NCBI GenBank assembly: GCA_934700415.1
Contig: CAKUXN010000012.1
Span: 1 to 14,590 of the forward strand
Length of the DNA stretch: 14,590 bases
From: an uncultured Candidatus Saccharibacteria bacterium
GTDB lineage: Bacteria > Patescibacteriota > Saccharimonadia > Saccharimonadales > Saccharimonadaceae
Direction of reading: 5' to 3'
A model generated the notes under the pieces. That model was not told the origin of the DNA. It did no database searches and saw only the letters and a list, made by a program, of their open reading frames with translations. Made by a program: the position numbers and the translations under genes. Every line of letters starts with the position of its first letter. Position 1 is the stretch's first letter. Positions 1 to 6,130 of this stretch are shown piece after piece.

Positions 1-1223
1 ATCCTACTGTTGAAGCGGAAGTTTATTTAGAAAACGGCGGGTTTGGTCGCGCCATTGTACCATCGGGGGCTTCCACTGGCTCTGGCGAAGCCTTAGAACT
101 TAGAGATGGCGATAAAGAACGTTATGGTGGCAAAGGCGTTCTAAAGGCTGTTTGGAATGTGAATTCGAAAATCAAGGATGTGCTAGTAAATAACACATCG
201 GATTTACACGCCGTAGATCAAATGATGTGTGAATTAGATGGTACTGAAAACAAAACCAATCTAGGTGCCAATGCTATTCTTGCCGTATCTCTTGCTACCG
301 CAAAAGCCAATGCTCGCGCAAAGAATTTGCCACTTTACAAATACATTGCTGAAATCGCCGGCACCGAAGACGAAATGTCTATTCCGATGCCAATGATGAA
401 TGTAATGAATGGTGGCGAACACGCTTCGTGGGCAACGGATTTTCAAGAATACATGATTATTCCAAAAGGCGCCGGTAATATATCAGATGCTGTCAGAATG
501 GGAGCAGAAGTCTTCCATGCATTAAAAGAAATTTTAAAAGAGCGTGATTATCCCACTACCGTAGGCGACGAAGGTGGCTATGCTCCTAGAGTTCGCGATG
601 GCAATAATGAACCATTAGAATGTATCAAGCTTGCGGTCGAAAGAACCGGATATTATTTCGGTAAAGATATCGCCATAGCCATGGATATTGCTGCCAGTGA
701 ATTTTTTGATAAAGACCATTATGTACTAAAAACAAATGGTGATTGGAAATCCGCTGACGACATGATAAATTGGTACGACTGGATAATTAATAATTATCCT
801 GTTGTTTCTATCGAAGATGGCTTAGCTGAAAATGATTGGGCAAACTGGCAAATCATGACCGAGCGTCTGGGGAATAAAATTCAGCTAGTCGGCGACGATT
901 TATTTGTCACTAATTCAAAACTCCTAAAAAAAGGTATCAAAGAAAAAGTAGCAAACGCGATCTTGATTAAGCCTAATCAGATTGGAACTTTATCGGAAAC
1001 CATCGAAGCAGTATTGTTAGCCAAAAAAGCTGGCTATAAAACTGTCATGTCGCATCGTTCTGGTGAAACCGAAGACGTGTCGATTGCCCATCTCGCAGTC
1101 GGGCTTGGGACTGGCCAAATTAAGACCGGCTCTCTTTCTCGTTCTGAACGGATTGCCAAATATAACGAGCTTATTAGAATTGCCGATACCAATTCAAATC
1201 TCGGATTAGTAAATCCATTCTAA
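1..1223 (+). CDS. eno: Enolase (phosphopyruvate hydratase), 5' end outside window
   Basis: Converts 2-phosphoglycerate to phosphoenolpyruvate in cytosolic glycolysis. The reading frame is open from base 3 and already matches the family there (PTVEAEV, then the SGASTG loop), so about 20 N-terminal residues are missing and the GTG at 159 is not the start. 406 residues are visible against about 430 for the family. Family landmarks appear in order: GDEGGYAP, AASEF, SIEDGL, VGDDLFVTN, IKPNQIG, SHRSGETED and QIKTGS. These cover the Mg-binding acidic residues, the catalytic lysine and the HRS substrate loop. The loop that usually reads HADNNVD here reads HASWATD, a local divergence beside the active site. 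The C-terminus is a little short. The gene is followed at once by a terminator and converges on the LOG gene. Identity is very secure. Confidence 0.98.
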   Translation, partial: PTVEAEVYLENGGFGRAIVPSGASTGSGEALELRDGDKERYGGKGVLKAVWNVNSKIKDVLVNNTSDLHAVDQMMCELDGTENKTNLGANAILAVSLATAKANARAKNLPLYKYIAEIAGTEDEMSIPMPMMNVMNGGEHASWATDFQEYMIIPKGAGNISDAVRMGAEVFHALKEILKERDYPTTVGDEGGYAPRVRDGNNEPLECIKLAVERTGYYFGKDIAIAMDIAASEFFDKDHYVLKTNGDWKSADDMINWYDWIINNYPVVSIEDGLAENDWANWQIMTERLGNKIQLVGDDLFVTNSKLLKKGIKEKVANAILIKPNQIGTLSETIEAVLLAKKAGYKTVMSHRSGETEDVSIAHLAVGLGTGQIKTGSLSRSERIAKYNELIRIADTNSNLGLVNPF

Positions 1224-1224
1224 A

Positions 1225-1250
1225 AAAATAAGCCCCCCGGGGCTTATTTT
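1225..1250. terminator. Bidirectional intrinsic terminator between eno and the LOG gene
   Basis: AATAAGCCCC and GGGGCTTATT form an inverted repeat around a tiny C-rich loop, with a T-run after the stem on the plus strand (1247-1251) and on the minus strand (the A-run 1222-1228). It serves both converging transcripts. The minus-strand stop codon of the LOG gene (1244-1246) lies inside the stem. Confidence 0.9.
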
Positions 1251-1966
1251 TGTGGGACACTTTCTTGAAGTGCACTAGCTTCGCGAAAACCGTCATAAAA
1301 GTTTTCGGAAATTTTCGGATGGCCTATTTTGTTGGCCGCCTTAACGACTTCAGTGATGTCGTCTGTTATTTTGAAAATACTAGTATCGTTTTCAGAAATC
1401 AACTCTAGTTCTAGCATTTTTTTGATAACACGATCAAAAGAACGCCAATAAGCTTTGCCAATCAAGAAAACTGGCATTTTTGGCATTTTGTCTTCTTGCA
1501 TTAAGCATAAAATTTCGGAGAGTTCGTCCATAGTGCCAAAGCCGCCCGGAAAAAAGACAAATACTTTGGCGGCCATAGCCAGAGAAACTTTACGGGCAAA
1601 GAAATATTCAAATGTCAAACAATCCGTCAAAAATGGATTTGGGAATTGTTCGTGTTTTAAGGTGATATTTAAACCGATGGTACGCCCACCGATTTCGTAA
1701 GCACCATGAGAGGCTGCCTCCATAATACCAGGGCCACCACCAGTAATAACTGCATGGCCATTCTTAGCCAATAATCCACCGAGACGATAGGCCATAACGC
1801 AGTATTTATTGTCTTGTGGCAATCTTGCAGAGCCAAAAATAGTCACGCCTTGTGGGAAAGAGCGTACTATCTGTAAGCCCATGCCTAAATCCTTAGCGTA
1901 TGCATTAGCTCGCTCAAGATCGGCAATTGATAGCTTTTTTAGCATTTCTTCTTCAGTTTTCAACAT
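1244..1966 (-). CDS. LOG-family (TIGR00730-type) nucleotide 5'-monophosphate phosphoribohydrolase-like protein
   Basis: Rossmann-like protein of the family often mislabelled lysine decarboxylase. Characterised members hydrolyse (cytokinin) nucleoside 5'-monophosphates to free base plus ribose 5-phosphate. Visible landmarks: FGSAR near residue 44, GGGPGIMEAA at 76-85, the conserved Arg-Lys at 125-126, and the signature PGGFGTMDE at 140-148 containing the catalytic Glu. At 240 residues it is longer than the usual 180-200, owing to an N-terminal extension of about 40 residues that looks helical. AAGGG lies about 7 nt before the ATG. It is the last gene of the operon, 9 nt after the PfkB-family gene, and its stop is inside the terminator. 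The bacterial substrate is not evident from sequence; release of ribose 5-phosphate would suit the pentose-phosphate enzymes encoded upstream. Confidence 0.9.
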   Translation of the reverse strand: MLKTEEEMLKKLSIADLERANAYAKDLGMGLQIVRSFPQGVTIFGSARLPQDNKYCVMAYRLGGLLAKNGHAVITGGGPGIMEAASHGAYEIGGRTIGLNITLKHEQFPNPFLTDCLTFEYFFARKVSLAMAAKVFVFFPGGFGTMDELSEILCLMQEDKMPKMPVFLIGKAYWRSFDRVIKKMLELELISENDTSIFKITDDITEVVKAANKIGHPKISENFYDGFREASALQESVPQK

Positions 1967-1975
1967 ATTTACCCT

Positions 1976-2944
1976 TTATAATTTTTGAATTGGCATTGGA
2001 TGGAGTTCTTCCCGCCCAGTCAGTATACCACGATTGGCACCAATTTTGGAGACTACAGATGTAGAGTTTGCTGAAGCAAAAATTAAAGATTTTTTGAAGG
2101 TTTTACCATTTGAAAAATGCGCCAAAAATCCTGAACCAAAAGCGTCTCCGGCACCAGTAGCGTCTTTAATTTTACAATCTTCATATATCCCAAAGCGATA
2201 AATTTCTCCCGTCTCGCGATTGCCCGCAATTCCGCCCATTGGTCCATCAGTAATTATTACAATTGGAACGTAATTATTTAAATGATACAAAAGTTCATTC
2301 AAAAGTACTCCAGGTACAATTTTGGCTGCCTCAGATTTATTCACTAGTAGAATGTCAACATCTTGAAGTAATCCAATAAGTTTTTTAGGCTGTTCAAGCT
2401 CTTTAATACCTGGGTTAAACATAATTTTAGTTCCGAGGCCTTTAGCTTTTTCAAAGAACCTGAGTAACGTATCCATATCTCCACGCAAAGTAGTAACATA
2501 GAGCCAGTCGGGCTGAATTAAATCCAGGTCAGCTTCACTTAAATTTTCGAACCTTTCGCTAGCTCCTCGATAAGTAAGTATAGTACGTTCACCACCCTTT
2601 GAGTCCAGCAAAACTACCGAAGTGCCAGTTGCCTTACGAGATATAAAATTCACATAACTATTATCGATTTCTTCGAGGTCAAGTACTTTCATGATAGCAT
2701 CACCAGCAGAATCACGGGCTATGTTACCAATAAAAATTGCTTCGTGCCCGTGTCGTGAAAAAGTAATGGCAGAATTAATTCCTCCGCCCCCCACTTCGTA
2801 ACTTAAATTATCGATATCGACTTTCGACCCCACTAAAATATTTCCAAAAATTGCGTCGCTACCGATTGCGGTTGGGGCTAAATCGTCACGGTCTACTAAA
2901 TAGATATCTTGTAATGCTGAACCTAAAGAAACCAACCGCGCCAT
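1976..2944 (-). CDS. PfkB/ribokinase-family carbohydrate or nucleoside kinase
   Basis: ATP-dependent sugar or nucleoside kinase of the ribokinase superfamily, 322 residues, normal length. The N-terminal glycine motif GGGGINSA is at 52-59, with GNIARDSAGD just after it. The C-terminal PfkB signature DATGAGDAF is at 261-269, including the anion-hole glycines and the catalytic Asp267. LLVNKSEA at 199-206 and ITDGPMGG at 231-238 also fit. The substrate cannot be read from the sequence; ribose, adenosine-type nucleosides and fructose derivatives are all possible. The start overlaps the rpe stop by one base (TAATG), so translation is probably coupled, with GGAG about 10 nt upstream inside rpe. Its neighbours handle ribose and triose phosphates, which makes a ribo- or nucleoside kinase more attractive than a phosphofructokinase. 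That last step is inference. Confidence 0.9.
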   Translation of the reverse strand: MARLVSLGSALQDIYLVDRDDLAPTAIGSDAIFGNILVGSKVDIDNLSYEVGGGGINSAITFSRHGHEAIFIGNIARDSAGDAIMKVLDLEEIDNSYVNFISRKATGTSVVLLDSKGGERTILTYRGASERFENLSEADLDLIQPDWLYVTTLRGDMDTLLRFFEKAKGLGTKIMFNPGIKELEQPKKLIGLLQDVDILLVNKSEAAKIVPGVLLNELLYHLNNYVPIVIITDGPMGGIAGNRETGEIYRFGIYEDCKIKDATGAGDAFGSGFLAHFSNGKTFKKSLIFASANSTSVVSKIGANRGILTGREELHPMPIQKL

Positions 2945-3600
2945 TAAAGCACCACTCCACTTTTATCAATTTCAGAAACTAATTGCTCAAACATACCAGC
3001 TGGATTTTCAGCTCTCGAGATGGCTGAGCCGACATTGATAACATCAAGGTCTGCATGCGCGAGAGCACGAATGTTGGATAAATTAGCCCCACCATCCCAG
3101 CCTATTTCTAGCTCGGGTTTAATGTTGCGAACTAGGGCAATTTTTTCCATCTGCAAAAGATCAGCTGGGCTGCCTTGCACTCCGAGCTGGCCAGCAAAAA
3201 TTAAGGCGTGGTCAGCCGCTTCAAGATATTGCTTAACATTTCCGGGATAAGTTGAAGGAAGTAATGCTACGCCAGATTTTATACCATGATTTTTGAGTTC
3301 CTCAAATACAGGTAATAAATCTTCACTAGCTTCAGCGTGAAAAATACAAAGAGACGGAGCTAATTTAAATATAGTATCAAGATGTTCAGACGGACGAGCC
3401 ACCATCATATGAAGATCTGCTTCCCATCCACGCGGCCACCAGACATTTGTAATATCTAGTGTTTCGGTAGGAGCGAATACTCCATCCGTGACATCAATCT
3501 GCACGCGCCTTGTAAAAGAATTAATAATCTCAACTTGTACTCGAAAATCCTTTTTATTATCAACTAAAATAGTCGGGACAATTGAAACTTCCCTAATCAT
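2944..3600 (-). CDS. rpe: Ribulose-phosphate 3-epimerase-like TIM barrel protein with altered metal site
   Basis: 218 residues, the family's normal length. The Rpe scaffold is clear: VPTIL at the N-terminus, QIDVTDG at 34-40, DLHMMV at 62-67, HAEAS at 88-92, WDGGAN at 168-173 and VGSAI at 190-194. Normal Rpe interconverts ribulose 5-phosphate and xylulose 5-phosphate. Two departures stand out. The metal-ligand His of the usual HxDVMDG motif is Gln34, while the other expected ligands (Asp36, His64, Asp169) remain. The usual NPGFGGQ phosphate loop reads FAGQLGVQGS. Activity on ribulose 5-phosphate is therefore plausible but not assured. I chose the ATG at 3600: AAGGGAAG sits a few bases upstream, and the N-terminus then matches the family. 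The upstream in-frame ATG at 3615 has no ribosome site. It overlaps the RpiB-like gene by 8 bp. Confidence 0.78.
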   Translation of the reverse strand: MIREVSIVPTILVDNKKDFRVQVEIINSFTRRVQIDVTDGVFAPTETLDITNVWWPRGWEADLHMMVARPSEHLDTIFKLAPSLCIFHAEASEDLLPVFEELKNHGIKSGVALLPSTYPGNVKQYLEAADHALIFAGQLGVQGSPADLLQMEKIALVRNIKPELEIGWDGGANLSNIRALAHADLDVINVGSAISRAENPAGMFEQLVSEIDKSGVVL

Positions 3601-4042
3601 AATCTTCCCTTTCATCTAAACGATTAATACGGCGAACGCGCCGTTCAAAATTTATAAAATTAGTTTCTAGAAATGTATTAACAATTTCCTGCATTTCATT
3701 TTCGTTGAGAAAACGCGCTGACAAGCACAAGACATTTGCGTCATCATGTTCACGAGCCAACTTGGCTGATTCTGGGTTGCCACAATGTGCTGCACGGATG
3801 CCCTTAAAGCGATTTGCTTGCATTGTTACACCATGTGCAGAGTCGCAAATCAATATACCACAAGAATTAGGATTCTCGCGCACCGAGGAGGCGACCTTCA
3901 CTGCAGGATCATTAAAATCATCACCTTCTCGATATTCAAAGGCACCTTCATCTGTGACATTATAATTTTTCCCCGTCAAAAAACTAATCAAATTATTCTT
4001 TCGTTCAAATCCTCGATAATCTGCTCCGATAAAAATTTCCAT
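3593..4042 (-). CDS. rpiB: RpiB/LacAB-family sugar-phosphate isomerase, divergent
   Basis: 149 residues, normal for RpiB (ribose 5-phosphate isomerase B). Family landmarks: GADYRGFERK at the N-terminus, GILICDSAHG at 62-71, ANRFKGIRAA at 76-85 and LAREHDDANVL at 95-105. The Cys66 base and His99 are retained. Several positions differ from the pattern I know: the GxDH start is Asp8-Tyr9, so the phosphate-binding His is Tyr; the CGTGxG oxyanion loop is CDSAHG; and the C-terminal GRHxxRV is INFERRV, losing the Arg and His but keeping the last Arg. Fold assignment is firm. Substrate (ribose 5-phosphate or another aldose phosphate) is uncertain. The start overlaps the GAPDH stop by one base (TAATG), with a GGGGAAG ribosome site 4 nt upstream. 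Confidence 0.85.
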   Translation of the reverse strand: MEIFIGADYRGFERKNNLISFLTGKNYNVTDEGAFEYREGDDFNDPAVKVASSVRENPNSCGILICDSAHGVTMQANRFKGIRAAHCGNPESAKLAREHDDANVLCLSARFLNENEMQEIVNTFLETNFINFERRVRRINRLDEREDYD

Positions 4043-5046
4043 TAATCTTCCCCACCATAGTCAACACTAAGCTCCACGAGACGGTTGGAATATCCCCACT
4101 CATTGTCGTACCAAGCAACCACTTTTATCATATTCCCACCAACCACATCAAGTAGTGGTAAATCTACTACGCAAGAATGTGGATCGCCAATAAAATCTGA
4201 CGAAACTAATTCTTCTTCCGTTGCCCCAATGATTCCTTCGTAATATGGCTCTTTTGCTATACGTTTAAAGAATTCAGTGAGCTCTTCTTTGGTTGTGTCG
4301 CGCTTAATAATGGCAGTAATGTCAGATAAAGAAACTACTGGTGTTGGGACACGTACGGAAAGCCCATTAAACTTGCCGGCAAGACTAGGAATAGTGAGTG
4401 CGGCCGCTTTAGATGCGCCAGTAGTGGTAGGCACGATATTTTCAGCAGCACTCCTTGCTTCACGCAAATCTTTGGCAGGAGCATCAAGCAAGCGCTGTGA
4501 ACCAGTATAAGAATGTACTGTCGTCATCATAGCCTTTTCGATGCCAAATTCGTCTTCGAGTACCTTCATGATTGGCGCAATACAGTTAGTAGTGCACGAA
4601 GCATTTGAAATTATTTCATCGGTCTTTTCGATGATTTCTTCATTAACACCAAGGACTATAGTTTTTGCACCTTCTCCTTTAGCGGGAGCAGAGATTATTA
4701 CACGTTTTGCTCCAGCTTCGATATGTGCCTTTGCGTCTTCTGGTTTCGTGAAGAAACCAGTGGATTCAATTACTACATCGACACCCAAATCTTTCCACGG
4801 CAAAACACGCGGATCTTTCTCGGCGTAAATTGGAATCTCTTTCCCGCCAACTATAATAGCATGTTCATTTGAATCAACTTTTTTATCATAAGTTCCGTAA
4901 GAAGAGTCGTATTTTAATAAATGCGCAAGTGTGGAGGCATCTGTAATGTCGTTAATGGCTACCACATCGGCATCTTTTCTACCCATAAGAATCTTGAACG
5001 CGTTGCGACCAATTCTACCAAAACCATTAATTGCTACTTTTACCAT
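4042..5046 (-). CDS. gap: Glyceraldehyde-3-phosphate dehydrogenase, NAD-type
   Basis: Oxidises and phosphorylates glyceraldehyde 3-phosphate to 1,3-bisphosphoglycerate. From the chosen start the protein has 334 residues, the family norm. It begins MVKVAINGFGRIGRN (Rossmann motif). INDITD carries Asp33, which favours NAD over NADP. The catalytic Cys151 lies in ASCTTNC, His178 in TVHSYT, and the C-terminal WYDNEWGYSNR is intact. The ATG at 5046 has a perfect AGGAGG 5 nt upstream. An in-frame ATG at 5082 would add 12 residues but lies in the terminator of the preceding operon, so I reject it. First gene of a five-gene operon (GAPDH, RpiB-like, Rpe-like, PfkB-like, LOG) with overlapping or near-touching junctions. 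Confidence 0.98.
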   Translation of the reverse strand: MVKVAINGFGRIGRNAFKILMGRKDADVVAINDITDASTLAHLLKYDSSYGTYDKKVDSNEHAIIVGGKEIPIYAEKDPRVLPWKDLGVDVVIESTGFFTKPEDAKAHIEAGAKRVIISAPAKGEGAKTIVLGVNEEIIEKTDEIISNASCTTNCIAPIMKVLEDEFGIEKAMMTTVHSYTGSQRLLDAPAKDLREARSAAENIVPTTTGASKAAALTIPSLAGKFNGLSVRVPTPVVSLSDITAIIKRDTTKEELTEFFKRIAKEPYYEGIIGATEEELVSSDFIGDPHSCVVDLPLLDVVGGNMIKVVAWYDNEWGYSNRLVELSVDYGGED

Positions 5047-5070
5047 AAACCTCCTATTCTTCTTATGTCT

Positions 5071-5076
5071 ATTATA
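5071..5076 (-). promoter_or_regulatory. Likely -10 element (TATAAT) of the gap operon
   Basis: A perfect TATAAT sits 24 nt upstream of the GAPDH ATG, predicting a leader of about 18 nt that contains AGGAGG. The hexamer 17 bp upstream reads TTCCAC, a weak -35. The element overlaps the foot of the preceding terminator, so termination of the rpsL-rpsG transcript and initiation of the gap operon share the same 45 bp. Confidence 0.6.
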
Positions 5077-5114
5077 CAACAAAAAATCTCTTCGTGGAAG
5101 AGACTTTTTGTTGT
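5076..5114 (-). terminator. Intrinsic terminator after rpsG
   Basis: TCTCTTC (5087-5093) pairs with GAAGAGA (5097-5103) around a 3-nt loop. After one mismatch, the outer ACAACAAAAA and TTTTTGTTGT arms pair as well. On the minus strand a run of six T follows the GC-containing core, as expected of an intrinsic terminator for the S12-S7 transcript. Confidence 0.85.
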
Positions 5115-5121
5115 AGATATA

Positions 5122-5598
5122 TTATCTAGCAAAATGTGCAAATGCACGGTTTGCTTCGGCCATACGGTGGCAGTCCTCTTTTTTCTTGAAGGCAGCACCG
5201 GTTTCGTTGTAGGCATCTACGATTTCTGCCTCAAGACGCTTGGCATATGGCATACCAGAGCGACCACGGGCAGATTGTACTAGCCAAGTAAAGGCGAAAT
5301 GCATTTGGCGATGGCCAGCAATTGGAAATGGAATCTGATAGTTGGCACCACCAACACGGCGAGACTTAACTTCAAAATCTGGTGAAATATTAGCAACGGC
5401 TTTTTCGAGTACTTCAACTGGATTTTCAGATTTCAATTTCTTTGCAGCACCTTCGATTGCGGCGTAAACTGCACGTTCTGCAGCTTGTTTTTTACCATCA
5501 AGCATAGATTTGTTAATCAGTCTTTGCACTAAAATAGACTGATATTTGCGATCTGGAGAAACTTTGCGTTCCAAAGATTTAGTAGTTTTGCGCGGCAT
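5122..5598 (-). CDS. rpsG: 30S ribosomal protein S7
   Basis: Primary binder of the 3' major domain of 16S rRNA, in the 30S head. 158 residues, typical. The family pattern is continuous: MPRK at the start, SILVQRLINKSMLDGKK, VGGANYQIPFPI and a C-terminal region ending EANRAFAHFAR. The start has an AAGGAGG ribosome site 10 nt upstream, at the very end of rpsL; the two genes are 2 nt apart and surely cotranscribed. In many bacteria fusA and tuf follow. Here a terminator follows directly, so the str cluster is reduced to rpsL-rpsG. Confidence 0.98.
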   Translation of the reverse strand: MPRKTTKSLERKVSPDRKYQSILVQRLINKSMLDGKKQAAERAVYAAIEGAAKKLKSENPVEVLEKAVANISPDFEVKSRRVGGANYQIPFPIAGHRQMHFAFTWLVQSARGRSGMPYAKRLEAEIVDAYNETGAAFKKKEDCHRMAEANRAFAHFAR

Positions 5599-5600
5599 AA

Positions 5601-6014
5601 TTACTTATCCTCCTTTTTCGCACCATATTTAGAGCGACCTTGTTTACGGCCATTGACACCTTGGAGATCCAAAGTACCACGTACGATATGATAACGCACA
5701 CCAGGAAGATCTGGTACACGACCACCACGTACGAGCACTACGGCGTGTTCCTGAAGGTTATGGCCTTCGCCACCAATATAAGCCCAAACTTCTTGGCCAT
5801 TAGTAAGACGTACACGAGCGACCTTACGCATAGCTGAGTTTGGTTTCTTTGGAGTTTTAGTTGTAACTTTAATACAAACACCACGCTTTAATGGTGCAGC
5901 CTTCTCATAGCGCTTAGTTTTCAATGTATTGATAATTGAACCGAGTGCTGGAGATTTAGATTTCTTCGTAAGTTTTTTGCGTGGCTTACGAATCAACTGA
6001 TTAATAGTTGGCAT
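5601..6014 (-). CDS. rpsL: 30S ribosomal protein S12
   Basis: Decoding-centre protein of the 30S subunit. 137 residues, matching the longer form known from Firmicutes, against about 124 in Escherichia coli. The signature TPKKPNSA (residues 54-61) is intact and includes the Lys that streptomycin-resistance mutations commonly hit (E. coli Lys42). The second loop, normally [13 protein letters not shown], here reads [13 protein letters not shown]. The counterpart of E. coli Lys87, the other classic resistance and accuracy position, is therefore Pro101. The Asp that RimO methylthiolates in other bacteria is present. An AAGGA ribosome site lies 8 nt before the ATG. It has its own promoter and a structured leader of about 80 nt, and is followed 2 nt later by rpsG. 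Confidence 0.98.
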   Translation of the reverse strand: MPTINQLIRKPRKKLTKKSKSPALGSIINTLKTKRYEKAAPLKRGVCIKVTTKTPKKPNSAMRKVARVRLTNGQEVWAYIGGEGHNLQEHAVVLVRGGRVPDLPGVRYHIVRGTLDLQGVNGRKQGRSKYGAKKEDK

Positions 6015-6095
6015 TCAAAATTCCTTCTATATATTATATATATTATATATTGCCCCACCTGCAAACACAGCAATAGCAAGTGAGATGAAACTCTT
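6015..6095 (-). promoter_or_regulatory. Structured 5' leader of rpsL, with a hairpin at 6054-6084
   Basis: In the predicted leader CTCACTTGC (6084-6076) can pair with GCAGGTGGG (6062-6054), giving a 9-bp stem with two G-U pairs and a 13-nt loop. About 22 nt of pure A and T (6029-6050) separate it from the ribosome site. There is no T-run after the stem, so it is not a terminator. A ribosomal-protein autoregulatory element is a natural guess; no known class is recognised. Confidence 0.4.
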
Positions 6096-6101
6096 TAGAT
6101 A

Positions 6102-6130
6102 ATTATAGCACTATTTGTTATTTTTTACAA
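6102..6130 (-). promoter_or_regulatory. rpsL promoter: TTGTAA, 17-bp spacer, extended -10 TGCTATAAT
   Basis: The -35 TTGTAA (6125-6130) and -10 TATAAT (6102-6107) are exactly 17 bp apart, and TGC precedes the -10. The predicted start is near 6095. The -35 region lies in the last codons of tig, so rpsL-rpsG can be transcribed apart from tig. Confidence 0.8.

Noticed and set aside
159..161. GTG as the enolase start
   Set aside because: The same frame is open back to base 3 and matches the enolase N-terminal domain, so the gene is cut by the window edge.
3601..3615. Longer Rpe start at 3615
   Set aside because: No ribosome site; ATG 3600 has AAGGGAAG at good spacing and fits the family.
5047..5082. 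Longer GAPDH start at 5082
   Set aside because: It lies in the rpsG terminator and upstream of the likely transcription start; ATG 5046 has AGGAGG and the family N-terminus.
4921..5283. Plus-strand open frame across the gap/rpsG junction
   Set aside because: Antisense to two well-supported genes and their terminator; no ribosome site.
5759..5780. YIGGEGH in S12 as an unusual substitution of YIPGEGH
   Set aside because: E. coli S12 also has IGGEGH, so only the Lys to Pro change is notable.
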